Origin: a virus
DNA: 25,366 nt
IMG/VR virus record: IMGVR_UViG_3300025168_000604
Span: 1 to 25,366 of that record
Reading direction: 5' to 3' (one strand)
Of the stretch, positions 15,255-22,455 are shown in pieces. Under the pieces are notes generated by a model. It saw nothing but the letters and a program-made list of their open reading frames with translations, was not told the origin of the DNA and did not search any database. The position numbers and the translations under genes were made by a program. Every line of letters begins with the position of its first letter. Within the stretch, counting starts at the first letter, position 1.

Positions 15255-15794
15255 ATTTTTCGCCTCTTTTTTTTGTTTTTCCTGTTTTAGAATATCAAAT
15301 TTCGCTTCTGGATTTATTCCTTTTTCACAGATTGTTACTTCATGTAATTCTAGTTTACTTATTTCATTGTAGTCGCCTAAGTCTGGATGGTTTTTCTTTA
15401 CTTTATGTATAGCCTGTCCTCCAATGCTAAATGACCTCAATGAACCTTTTCTAATGCCTCTGTTTATTTCTTTGGCTTTTTCTATATCTTCTCTTAACTT
15501 AATTACTACAAAAAATCCTACATCATCAACTTCGGTTTTCCATAATTTTCCGCTTTTATCTCTATATGATTTTACTACTTCTCCGACTTGGACATTTGAA
15601 TGGTTTGTCATTACATTTCTGTATTTCGGATTCTCCATATATTTGTTTACTGCCTCGTTAAGTGCTTTAAGTGTGATTAGGTCATTTTGTTTATCGACGA
15701 TTTCTATGCTTGCATATCCTCCAATCATTAATTCGTCGCTTTTGAGTATAGTAAAATGGTCACTATTCGGGGTTGCCATAAGTGTAGCGGACAT
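14571..15794 (-). CDS. Capsid maturation protease (XkdF-like) fused to scaffold domain
   Basis: The protein is 407 residues from ATG (MSATLMATPN); a TTG nine bases earlier is possible but lies on the ribosome site. Residues ~15-175 form the protease: GGYASIEIVDKQNDLI, then H65 in VMTNHSNVQVGEV, then S123 in SLRSFSIGG as candidate nucleophile, and ELHEVTICEKGINP. This matches the prohead serine protease pattern of XkdF/HK97 gp4 relatives. From M181 the sequence changes to a highly charged, coiled-coil scaffold (acidic block 200-245, long helices 310-385). The C-terminus is MDWSDIHKMVGGY (395-407), whose first ten residues recur in another protein of the operon. The scaffold part should guide procapsid assembly and be digested by the protease. 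It precedes the major capsid gene directly. Confidence -1.
   Translation of the reverse strand: MSATLMATPNSDHFTILKSDELMIGGYASIEIVDKQNDLITLKALNEAVNKYMENPKYRNVMTNHSNVQVGEVVKSYRDKSGKLWKTEVDDVGFFVVIKLREDIEKAKEINRGIRKGSLRSFSIGGQAIHKVKKNHPDLGDYNEISKLELHEVTICEKGINPEAKFDILKQEKQKKEAKNMSKLEKALAELDTLMEEVNVLRKEDEKDDDGFEAALPEMNTEKEEYMDEETEDDTDEVASMGGGYKDAKNAAILSTLDGAGVEIGEPANRIVISGGKPTATDMPVVKAFGNSEMETLDLSVGNIEKAYEAFRQEQLEKLAYDNLQKQFENRFESEVGSRETLIAKANYDAQNEIASLKEEFTLLRKSLTAEKDTILKAQKESAVQLPSMDEMAEMDWSDIHKMVGGY
14583..14612 (-). other. C-terminal WxDIxK tag, copy in protease/scaffold
   Basis: The segment encodes MDWSDIHKMV, residues 395-404 of the protease/scaffold, followed by GGY and stop. The same ten residues end the 83-residue protein at 19009-19260, with four third-position synonymous differences. 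Confidence -1.
15260..15266 (-). promoter_or_regulatory. Internal ribosome binding site (GAGGCGA) for nested scaffold
   Basis: The minus-strand heptamer GAGGCGA lies within coding sequence (codons for E-A-K), 5 bases before the in-frame ATG at 15254. It differs by one base from the GAGGTGA consensus in this operon and decides the proposed nested scaffold start. An A8 run directly upstream (15267-15274) could keep the site unstructured. Confidence -1.
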
Positions 15795-15833
15795 TCCTCT
15801 CAAACTCCTTTATCTAATTTCACTATATAAGGT

Positions 15834-18761
15834 TCACGGTATTCTCACTTTAGAGTGTTTATCCTCATAAATGTTCCATATACCATCATCTGTATTGCTG
15901 TCAGTCGGTTTTTGTTCATAACCAGTCCATGCAAGCCACATTTTTTCACCCTTTACAGGTAAAAGCCTAACATGTAATTTAGTTTCAAACTTATTACCAT
16001 CTAAAATATACTCATGATAACCATGTCGTTGAACACCTAATTCAACAGTACCGCTATCTATGACCTTATCTTTTTCTATGTTAGTTGAGACTTCTGCTGG
16101 ATATTTACCAGCCGCACCAAATAAATCAAACATTTCCTTTTCATTCTCTAAGTCAATAGTCCAATTGATAGTATCATCACCTAACTTAATTGAAAGAGTA
16201 ACATTATCATCTTCTCTAGCATACAATTTGAATGGGCCACTTCTTTTTTCTTTAGGAGTTTTATATGCTTTTAACATAGCAAATTTATCAGAAAACTTTG
16301 AACCTAACATACATTGGTTATATTCATCGTATAATTTTTTATCCATATCAAAATTAGGGTCTAAAGGAGGGAACTTCTTTTTGTTTTGGTAAGCATCTAT
16401 TATCCAATCACAATCCATATCCATAACCCTTTCTTCATACTCTTTTATTTCTTCTTCTTTAGAAGTACCCCAATCTTCGACATTAAAGTGGTTTCTTTTT
16501 AAGGCTTCAATCCAATCTATTTTTCCATTGTAATCAATAGAATCCATCATCTGTTTGAAATTAGCAATCATACCTTGTTTTAATTGAGAACAACAATCCC
16601 CTTGCATTTCAGAATCCGCACCAATAGTAACTTCTTCACCTAATTCTTTTTGTCTTTGAATAGAAATTAATTTGGATTTCATCTTTTTAATTTCTTCCTT
16701 TTCTTGAAGTATCTTATCAGGGTCAGCCATAAGTTTGTTATTATTAAAACTAATTCCATCTCTTAGGTTAGCCCAATCTTTAAGTTTGGCTTTCTTAGAA
16801 TTAAGAACATCTTCGTAAGTATTACTAGCCTTTTCTAGTAAATACTTATGTACTGCATTTACAAGTTGAGGCCCATTATCTTTTAAGTATCTAAATATAA
16901 TTAAAGCCAATTTAGATTGTTTTGTTTTCATTATCTCTTCAACCTGTGTTTTCCAAACATCAATATCTAATAAAGCATTTTTAGACATTAAGTTATCTTC
17001 TTCAAAAGAATACATAGTAAAACCATTAGTATCAAACTTAGCAATTATATTTGCAGTACCATGTATATGGTCTGTAATAGTTACCCCTTTAGTAAAAGCC
17101 TCAATATCATACTTTAATGATTTTTTAGTGTCTTGAGATAAAAACTCTAAAGTTACTACTTTATCCGGCATTTCCACTTCAGGTATTTCAATTACCTTTG
17201 CTGAAAATAAAGTATATCTGTCTCCTTGTTTTTTAACTTCATCAACTTTAACTCTAACAATATCTCCTACATTAGCAGAAATCTTTGTGTTTAGAGCCTT
17301 GCCAACATTCATGTATTTTTTACCGTCAATTTCTTTAATGTATTTACTATCTTCTTCTGTTGGCCCAATATCTATTCCTAAAGTATAAGAATATAAATTA
17401 CTCTTAGTCTTTTTCTTATCTAAGACTATCACATCTATATCAACAAACTTTTTCCACTTAATCCACTTAGGGTTTTTTCTTGTACCCATATAGTAAGTTG
17501 AAGTAGCATCTTTTATTACTACCCCTTCAGCAGTAGGCATTTCCATAATAGTTTCTGCATATTCTTTTATGTCTTTCAAACTATCTGCCATTCTAGTGTC
17601 TTTCTTAGAAGGGAAAACTAAATACTCAGAAGAATGAGATGAATAATTATTAAACATAATAGTTATTCTATTTTCTAATTCTTCGTCTAAGAGAGTCTGC
17701 TCATCATGTCGCATAATGTCAAATACATGGCACTTTAGTTTAGCATCAGGATATTTGTTCTTAAATACATGAGAAATGGTATCTGCTCTATGTAGCGCAT
17801 CTTCCCCACTAAAAAGAATTAATTCAGCATCAAGTATGCAGTCACCGAAATGTTTCTTGTTTAATTCCTTAACTATGTCTTTACACTTACTAGTAATGTC
17901 TTTCTTATTGTATGAATATACTTTGATAGAGTTATCTAATTTATGTAATTGTATTCTCATACCATCATACTTTTCTTGTACGACCCATTGACCACTAAAG
18001 CCTTTCAATTCTTTAATATCATCCACACTAAATATTCTATACATTGGTTTATTGGGTATAATAAAATCACTAACAGACTTTTCTTCTTCCGATTTATTTT
18101 CGGCCTTCTTCATCTCAATGTCCTTTAGTTTGTCCCACTCTTTTTCCTCATGTTGTGAAAAATAGATTAACTGCAACATATCCATAGCGGCCTTCACTTT
18201 GGATTCTGCCTTCTTTGAGTCTTTTCCATCCCCATAATGCTCAACAATGTATAGGGCTATGTCGTCCGACTCTAGGTCAAGACCCATAAGACCCTCCGTT
18301 AAATCGTCAGGTTCCATGTCTTTTATTGCTAATGTATCAGGAGTTAAAGCATTATTGTCGCTCCTTAAAGCATAATGAACGAATTTGAGCATAGACTCAG
18401 GATTACTTAGTAACTCTTCAAGGACATTACCTTTGAATCTTTTAGCAAATGGGTCATCAACTAATTTAGAATTATATCTAAGTAATTTTATTTTATCGAA
18501 TAATTCACTTGCTTGAATAGACTGAACATTATTTATTTCTTTATCGTCTAATTCTCTTTCATCAATAAAGTTTTTCATTTCTTTACCTGCGGCATCTAAC
18601 TCTTCATAAGATTCTTGAATTAGTTTTACAGCACTACGCCAACGACTACCGTATTCTTTTGGGTCGTGCTTTGCTGAAAGATAAGCAACCCTCGTCTTTT
18701 CAAAAAGGCGAATAATTTCAATTGAAGGTTGTCTATCTTTTTCGATAGAACCTAATTTCAT
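15834..18761 (-). CDS. ATP-dependent DNA ligase with long C-terminal extension
   Basis: The protein is 975 residues, starting MKLGSIEKDRQ behind AAGTGAT. Residues 1-240 are helical, as in the DNA-binding domain of archaeal/eukaryal ligases. The nucleotidyltransferase motifs are clear: motif I EKYDGMR with adenylated lysine K264, motif III around DAELILF (311-317), FDIM (347-350), motif IV EGVVIKD (412-418) and motif V KWIKWKK (432-438). An OB-fold follows to ~530 (VGDIVRVKVDEVKK). It should seal nicks in duplex DNA using ATP. Cellular enzymes of this class stop near 560-600 residues. Here ~440 residues follow: a charged helical part, then a beta domain from ~842 (KLYAREDDNVTLSIKLGDD to MWLAWTGYE) whose strand pattern recalls the LigD phosphoesterase domain but without its histidines. 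Location between portal and capsid protease genes is unusual and suggests a packaging or virion-linked role. Confidence -1.
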   Translation of the reverse strand: MKLGSIEKDRQPSIEIIRLFEKTRVAYLSAKHDPKEYGSRWRSAVKLIQESYEELDAAGKEMKNFIDERELDDKEINNVQSIQASELFDKIKLLRYNSKLVDDPFAKRFKGNVLEELLSNPESMLKFVHYALRSDNNALTPDTLAIKDMEPDDLTEGLMGLDLESDDIALYIVEHYGDGKDSKKAESKVKAAMDMLQLIYFSQHEEKEWDKLKDIEMKKAENKSEEEKSVSDFIIPNKPMYRIFSVDDIKELKGFSGQWVVQEKYDGMRIQLHKLDNSIKVYSYNKKDITSKCKDIVKELNKKHFGDCILDAELILFSGEDALHRADTISHVFKNKYPDAKLKCHVFDIMRHDEQTLLDEELENRITIMFNNYSSHSSEYLVFPSKKDTRMADSLKDIKEYAETIMEMPTAEGVVIKDATSTYYMGTRKNPKWIKWKKFVDIDVIVLDKKKTKSNLYSYTLGIDIGPTEEDSKYIKEIDGKKYMNVGKALNTKISANVGDIVRVKVDEVKKQGDRYTLFSAKVIEIPEVEMPDKVVTLEFLSQDTKKSLKYDIEAFTKGVTITDHIHGTANIIAKFDTNGFTMYSFEEDNLMSKNALLDIDVWKTQVEEIMKTKQSKLALIIFRYLKDNGPQLVNAVHKYLLEKASNTYEDVLNSKKAKLKDWANLRDGISFNNNKLMADPDKILQEKEEIKKMKSKLISIQRQKELGEEVTIGADSEMQGDCCSQLKQGMIANFKQMMDSIDYNGKIDWIEALKRNHFNVEDWGTSKEEEIKEYEERVMDMDCDWIIDAYQNKKKFPPLDPNFDMDKKLYDEYNQCMLGSKFSDKFAMLKAYKTPKEKRSGPFKLYAREDDNVTLSIKLGDDTINWTIDLENEKEMFDLFGAAGKYPAEVSTNIEKDKVIDSGTVELGVQRHGYHEYILDGNKFETKLHVRLLPVKGEKMWLAWTGYEQKPTDSNTDDGIWNIYEDKHSKVRIP

Positions 18762-18772
18762 TTACATCACTT

Positions 18773-19009
18773 CTAATCGTAATCAATCATTTGTCCGCCT
18801 AATCCGAATCCTTCCTCTTTTTGATTTTCAGGAACTAAATCTTTAGCGGTTTCTGCTTTAGGTCTTTTTAGTTTTACCTTTTCAAAATCAGATTTTTCAG
18901 GGCTACGGTTATTATCCTTTAGGGATAATTCCAATTCTTCTTTAGCGGCTCTAGCCTTTTCAATAGCAAGGCTTACTTTTCTCTCTTCTTTAGTTACTTT
19001 TTCTGGCAT
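18773..19009 (-). CDS. Small charged helical protein, 78 residues
   Basis: The frame begins MPEKVTKEERK, preceded by AGGTGG with 7-base spacing, and its ATG shares a base with the stop of the preceding gene. The first half is a strongly charged helix (VSLAIEKARAAKEELELSL). The second half is Lys/Pro-rich and ends in EEGFGLGGQMIDYD. No cysteine or membrane segment is seen and I recognise no family. It sits between the mini-scaffold-like protein and the ligase, so an assembly or core role is possible. Confidence -1.
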   Translation of the reverse strand: MPEKVTKEERKVSLAIEKARAAKEELELSLKDNNRSPEKSDFEKVKLKRPKAETAKDLVPENQKEEGFGLGGQMIDYD

Positions 19010-19260
19010 TATTGACCACCTACTTTATCCACCATCTTATGAATATCAGACCAATCCATAGTTGATATGTCTTTAGGCATTCCGGTTGAATTACCTATTG
19101 TATTATCCATAGCGGGAGTTGGGCTATTTGATACGACAAAACCTGCCTTCATCAATATGCTATCTTTAGCATAAATTGTCTTTTCTAAGGCTTCAACTTT
19201 TGATGTTAAAGCCTTTATTATATCTAATAATTCTTCATTAATTGTTCTCTCTTCTGTCAT
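19009..19260 (-). CDS. Coiled-coil protein sharing the scaffold C-terminal tag (mini-scaffold candidate)
   Basis: The protein is 83 residues from ATG MTEERTINEELL, with AGAGGT 8 bases upstream; the longer MKKQEVSK reading begins before that site. Residues 1-40 form a short coiled coil (LLDIIKALTSKVEALEKTIY). A flexible Ser/Asn/Pro-rich linker follows, and then the C-terminus MDWSDIHKMVDKVGGQ. The ten residues MDWSDIHKMV are identical to those ending the protease/scaffold gene, and both proteins finish in GG plus one residue. Coiled coil plus the same terminal peptide suggests this is a second scaffold or core protein that binds the same partner as the main scaffold, probably the inner face of the capsid protein or the portal. 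Function is inferred. Confidence -1.
   Translation of the reverse strand: MTEERTINEELLDIIKALTSKVEALEKTIYAKDSILMKAGFVVSNSPTPAMDNTIGNSTGMPKDISTMDWSDIHKMVDKVGGQ
19030..19059 (-). other. C-terminal WxDIxK tag, copy in 83-residue protein
   Basis: The segment encodes MDWSDIHKMV (residues 68-77 of the 83-residue protein). Compared with the protease/scaffold copy it differs only at four wobble positions (GAC/GAT, CAC/CAT, AAA/AAG, GTA/GTG), showing conservation of the peptide rather than a recent DNA duplication. Confidence -1.
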
Positions 19261-19261
19261 T

Positions 19262-19471
19262 TTACTTACCTCTTGCTTTTTCACATGTAGGGCAGAAATT
19301 TATTGGGTTGTCTTTATATTTTTTCTCGTATCGGCTTAGTTTTATTCCACACATAGCACATTTGTATTTTGGTTGGTCTGGCTTTTTTTCCTGACCGCCT
19401 CTTTCTTGTGAAGCACGATAGCGTTTCCATCTTTCCGATTTATCATCAACCTTAACTATATCTTTCCACAT
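19262..19471 (-). CDS. Small zinc-ribbon protein with N-terminal WxDIxK motif
   Basis: The protein is 69 residues from MWKDIVKVDDKSE, with AAAGGAT about 8 bases upstream; an in-frame ATG at 19480 adds three residues. The N-terminus W-K-D-I-V-K fits the tag seen in other proteins here. A basic Gln/Lys-rich linker follows. The C-terminal 35 residues form a zinc ribbon: KCAMCGIKLS and FCPTCEKARGK, i.e. CxxC...CxxC. It could bind nucleic acid or serve as a small structural or regulatory factor. It is part of the portal-to-scaffold group. Function unknown, but the zinc ribbon itself is clear. Confidence -1.
   Translation of the reverse strand: MWKDIVKVDDKSERWKRYRASQERGGQEKKPDQPKYKCAMCGIKLSRYEKKYKDNPINFCPTCEKARGK
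19448..19471 (-). other. N-terminal WxDIxK tag, MWKDIVKV
   Basis: The first eight codons of the zinc-ribbon gene encode MWKDIVKV, matching W-x-[DST]-I-x-K. Confidence -1.
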
Positions 19472-19476
19472 GAGAA

Positions 19477-19833
19477 TCAATCCTTTTTCTTTCGGCCATA
19501 TACTAAATCAGATAACTGGCGATACAATAATTCGTATTCTTTACGAAGTTTGGTAGCCGTAGCCACAATATCAATGTTGCGCTCATCCATTGATTTCATC
19601 TTCTTGTTGAGTTTCTTATCGGACTTAGTTAAATCTAATTCTTTCAAGGTGTCTATTAATTCACCTAACTTAGTGAAGTCTTGACCAAAAAATTCGGTTG
19701 GTGAAGCGGCTTGAATAGTCTTTTTGAGTTTCTTTTTACCTTTAGCATCTAAAGAATCTAAAATGTCTTTAGGGCTTTCCTTTTCTTCTTTGAGAATAAA
19801 CTCTTCTCCATCTCCATAAAAATCCCATGTCAT
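19477..19833 (-). CDS. Charged helical protein, 118 residues
   Basis: The protein starts MTWDFYGDGEEF at an ATG overlapping the stop of the 676-residue gene (ATGA arrangement), with GAGGTGA upstream. It is lysine- and glutamate-rich and mostly helical (KKLKKTIQAAS, FTKLGELIDTLKELDL, then ATKLRKEYELLYRQLSDLVY). There are no cysteines and no membrane part. The first three residues MTW match the start of two other tagged proteins, but the rest of the tag (D-I-L-K) is not present, so I do not count it as a full copy. Family unknown; an assembly or core role is possible from the context. Confidence -1.
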   Translation of the reverse strand: MTWDFYGDGEEFILKEEKESPKDILDSLDAKGKKKLKKTIQAASPTEFFGQDFTKLGELIDTLKELDLTKSDKKLNKKMKSMDERNIDIVATATKLRKEYELLYRQLSDLVYGRKKKD

Positions 19834-21860
19834 TCTTCTTCACCTCGCTGTTCTCTCTGTTTTGGTGTTGGTCGTAGTGTAGTATAATCTTTATCTCTCT
19901 CATCTTCTGGCCCTAACCAAGAAGCAGAATCTCTTTCATAATCAAAATCATCAGATGGCTCTTGCCATAGAGAATATTTTGCTTCTCCTTCGGATTCAGG
20001 AATTAAATTATACAATGCCTGAATACTTCTATCTATATTAGAAAACTCTCCTTTTAGATTACCCACAGCAATATTTACTTCTCTAATGTCCTTAGCATCC
20101 ATACCTAAATCTTCTAATTGTTTTTTGCCTTCTTCCGGAATTAAATCAAGTAGGTTTTTTAAGCCTGACACATCAACACCTACTGTTGAAGTCTTCTTAC
20201 CTTTAGATTTTTTAGGCGTAGCCAAATCCTTTTTAGATTTAAGCCAATTATTCCATTGGCTTTGAGATATGTCGTCCAAGTCATTTAATTCATTTTGTAC
20301 CTTTCTTATAATTCCGGATAAACTATTAATTAACTTTACAGTTTGTCTTAATTCATTATTGAGTGCCTTAGTTGGACGGTCTAATTCTGATTCGACCTTT
20401 TTCATAACTTTCTTAAAGGCTTTAATTTTTTCTTTAGTTTCTTCTATTACAGGATTGAGGCCTTCTTTATTTAGTTCCATAGCCTTTAGTTGAGAATTTA
20501 ATTCCCCTAACTTTTCCCACTTATCTTCGATTCTTTTTTCGACTATTTCAGGTAACTTTTCTTTCATTTCCTGAACATCATCAAATAATTCTTTGATATG
20601 TTTTGGCAGGTCTGCACTATATTGACCATTTGTCATTAAATCTTCATAGATTTCTTTTGCAGTAAACTTTGATTCAGTTACTATGACCTTACCTTCTTTA
20701 TCTTTTATATCCTTTCTCTTTGTGCCTTTAGGTACTTTAATTTTCTTTTTACCTTCGACTTCTCTAACAATTAATGTTCTTAGGCTTGTCATCAATTCCT
20801 TAACTATTTCAGCGTACTCTTCCTCAACTTCAGAAGCAATAACTTCTTCAGGAACATTTACAAGTTTAAGCGTATATGAATACAACTTCTTATAGTCATC
20901 ATCAATCTCTTCTAAATAGGTTTCAATGCCTCTTATTTTTTGAGAAATAATTTCTTTTGTCTTTCTAAATGTTTGTGATAAACCCGTTCTATCTCTAGTC
21001 TTCAACTTCTCTCTAAAAGACTGGGCCGCCCCACGAATCTTAGTCTTGTCTTGTAACGCTTTAGGTTCAACCTTAAAGCGTCTTGAATGTATTCGGGACA
21101 AAGCGGATATTAAAGAAGAGTCATGATTATCTAACTTAGCATTTGCTAATTCACTGTAAGTATTGTTTAACATCTGCACATTAATATCTCGTAATGGTTT
21201 AACTGCGCTAAACTTATTATCTTTTCTGGAATACATTTTTTTCTTATATATGGGAAACTCTCTATTAACAGAAAATTTTTCAAATCTATTAGTTAAGTAG
21301 CCGGACTGTTTACCCATCTCACTATTCATTTTAACAAGAGTACCAATCAATGTTTCTGATTGCTTTCTAGTAATTTCTTTATATGCGCTAGTACCCTTTA
21401 TCATTGAAGGGCTTACGCTGGTATCTATTCTTATATTGCTAACTAATTTATTTAACATATCAACGCTCTTTTCAAGAAACAATAAATCTCTTTGTTGAGA
21501 AGATTGACTTTTCATTTCTTCAACTTTTTCTTTAATTTTAGAAGAAGCATATCGAAGTTTTTGTTCTTTATCTCCCTCTATATAGGTTTCTTCTCTTGTG
21601 GATTCACTTTCTCGGCCCACTTGTGTAGGGCTACTTCTTCGGCCTCTATCACTAGGACTTTCGCCATAATCTTCTTTTTTAGCAATAGCGATAAACTTTC
21701 TATATTGGACTATATTAGAAGAATTAATATTTTTTTCTAATGATTTTTTAAGTTCTGAAGGGCTTGCTTTTTGATTAACTAACGCTTTAGTCTCTTTATC
21801 TAATTCAACCTTACTTAGAATATAAAGTAAAGACTTATCTTTAGATAGTTCAAAAATCAT
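19830..21860 (-). CDS. Large coiled-coil protein of unknown function, 676 residues
   Basis: The frame starts MIFELSKDKSLLYILSK behind GAGGTGAT. The protein is extremely charged (Lys/Glu-rich) and almost entirely helical. There is a low-complexity basic/serine stretch near residues 70-90 (SPSDRGRRSSPTQVGRESES), several long coiled-coil stretches (e.g. 430-520), and an acidic/tyrosine-containing tail. Cysteine and membrane segments are absent. I recognise no enzyme motif or family. Large charged coiled-coil proteins encoded beside the portal are sometimes core, internal-virion or ejection proteins. That role fits here but remains inference. A structural maintenance-type ATPase is excluded because no Walker motifs are present. 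Confidence -1.
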   Translation of the reverse strand: MIFELSKDKSLLYILSKVELDKETKALVNQKASPSELKKSLEKNINSSNIVQYRKFIAIAKKEDYGESPSDRGRRSSPTQVGRESESTREETYIEGDKEQKLRYASSKIKEKVEEMKSQSSQQRDLLFLEKSVDMLNKLVSNIRIDTSVSPSMIKGTSAYKEITRKQSETLIGTLVKMNSEMGKQSGYLTNRFEKFSVNREFPIYKKKMYSRKDNKFSAVKPLRDINVQMLNNTYSELANAKLDNHDSSLISALSRIHSRRFKVEPKALQDKTKIRGAAQSFREKLKTRDRTGLSQTFRKTKEIISQKIRGIETYLEEIDDDYKKLYSYTLKLVNVPEEVIASEVEEEYAEIVKELMTSLRTLIVREVEGKKKIKVPKGTKRKDIKDKEGKVIVTESKFTAKEIYEDLMTNGQYSADLPKHIKELFDDVQEMKEKLPEIVEKRIEDKWEKLGELNSQLKAMELNKEGLNPVIEETKEKIKAFKKVMKKVESELDRPTKALNNELRQTVKLINSLSGIIRKVQNELNDLDDISQSQWNNWLKSKKDLATPKKSKGKKTSTVGVDVSGLKNLLDLIPEEGKKQLEDLGMDAKDIREVNIAVGNLKGEFSNIDRSIQALYNLIPESEGEAKYSLWQEPSDDFDYERDSASWLGPEDERDKDYTTLRPTPKQREQRGEEE

Positions 21861-21869
21861 TTAATCACC

Positions 21870-22094
21870 TCAAAATGCAATATTTTCTTTTTTGTTTCGG
21901 TGCTTTGGTGGTAGCGTTACCACATCAGGAACATCAGAAGAAACAGGTGTAGCCTTGTGTGTTGTATCTTTCGGTACTCCCACACTAAAGTCTCTTGTCT
22001 TTCTTAATTTAGAATCGACATTAGAATTAATTCCTTTAATCTGTGCTAACTCCTTTCTCAATCTTATTTCTTTTTGTCTCAAATCTTCTGTCAT
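21870..22094 (-). CDS. Small basic protein, 74 residues
   Basis: The frame starts MTEDLRQKEIRLRKELAQ behind GAGGTGAT and lies between the 676-residue coiled-coil gene and the 116-residue gene with 9-10-base gaps. The N-terminal 30 residues form a charged helix. The rest is polar with a Thr/Pro/Val stretch (DVPDVVTLPPKHRNKK). No motif is recognisable. Good ribosome site and spacing support it as a real gene; function unknown. Confidence -1.
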   Translation of the reverse strand: MTEDLRQKEIRLRKELAQIKGINSNVDSKLRKTRDFSVGVPKDTTHKATPVSSDVPDVVTLPPKHRNKKENIAF

Positions 22095-22103
22095 AATATC
22101 ACC

Positions 22104-22454
22104 TCAATAGTTTCTTACATCAACATTAGTTCCTGTCTTTCTAAGGAATTTCAAAAAGTGTCCGTAAAAGGTACTGTTATATGCTAACTTTTCTGCTGAA
22201 ATCTCATTGTTTCTTTCTTGTTCAGAATAACCATTTACATATCCTTGATACTTAGGTTTAGCAAAGTTTTTTAATTCGTTTGCTATATCATCTGCATCCA
22301 TTTCACGCCTTTCTATTCTGAACTTACCATTTGATTCTCTTTTCAAATAGCCACCATTTACACTTCGTAATTGATTTAGAAACTTTCTATACATTCGGTT
22401 AGACCAGTCGTTGTCGTAAGTCATTTCCTCTTTTAGTATCGTTTTCCAAGTCAT
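22104..22454 (-). CDS. Small protein with N-terminal WxTIxK motif
   Basis: The protein is 116 residues from MTWKTILKEEMTYDN, whose ATG follows the portal stop by one base. A longer reading would begin inside the portal gene at 22505 and is less likely. The N-terminus carries W-K-T-I-L-K, a copy of the recurring tag. The rest is charged and helical: NRMYRKFLNQLRSVNGGYLK then a strand-like KFRIERREM, then ELKNFAKPKYQGYV, and a C-terminal FLKFLRKTGTNVDVRNY. No known family is recognised. Position directly after the portal and before the coiled-coil protein suggests a head-assembly or packaged protein. Confidence -1.
   Translation of the reverse strand: MTWKTILKEEMTYDNDWSNRMYRKFLNQLRSVNGGYLKRESNGKFRIERREMDADDIANELKNFAKPKYQGYVNGYSEQERNNEISAEKLAYNSTFYGHFLKFLRKTGTNVDVRNY
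22428..22454 (-). other. N-terminal WxTIxK tag, MTWKTILKE
   Basis: The first nine codons of the gene following the portal encode MTWKTILKE, matching W-x-[DST]-I-x-K. Confidence -1.
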
Positions 22455-22455
22455 A

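Noticed and set aside
15267-15280. A8 run in the protease/scaffold gene as a frameshift site separating protease and scaffold.
   Set aside because: The -1 frame ends after about 20 codons without a recognisable product. An internal start just downstream explains the domain boundary better, although slippage ending the protease cannot be excluded.
14884-15870. Plus-strand open frames (162 and 148 codons) opposite the protease/scaffold, rich in Ser/Phe/Leu.
   Set aside because: Complement of Lys/Glu/Asp-rich coding sequence. They have no upstream ribosome site, and the minus-strand gene has clear family features.
15834-16250. C-terminal domain of the ligase as an active LigD-type phosphoesterase.
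   Set aside because: The strand pattern is similar, but the histidines needed for catalysis are not visible, so only a fold-level resemblance is suggested.
19477-19833. 118-residue protein beginning MTWDFYGD as a further copy of the W-x-[DST]-I-x-K tag.
   Set aside because: Only MTW matches; the I-x-K part is absent.
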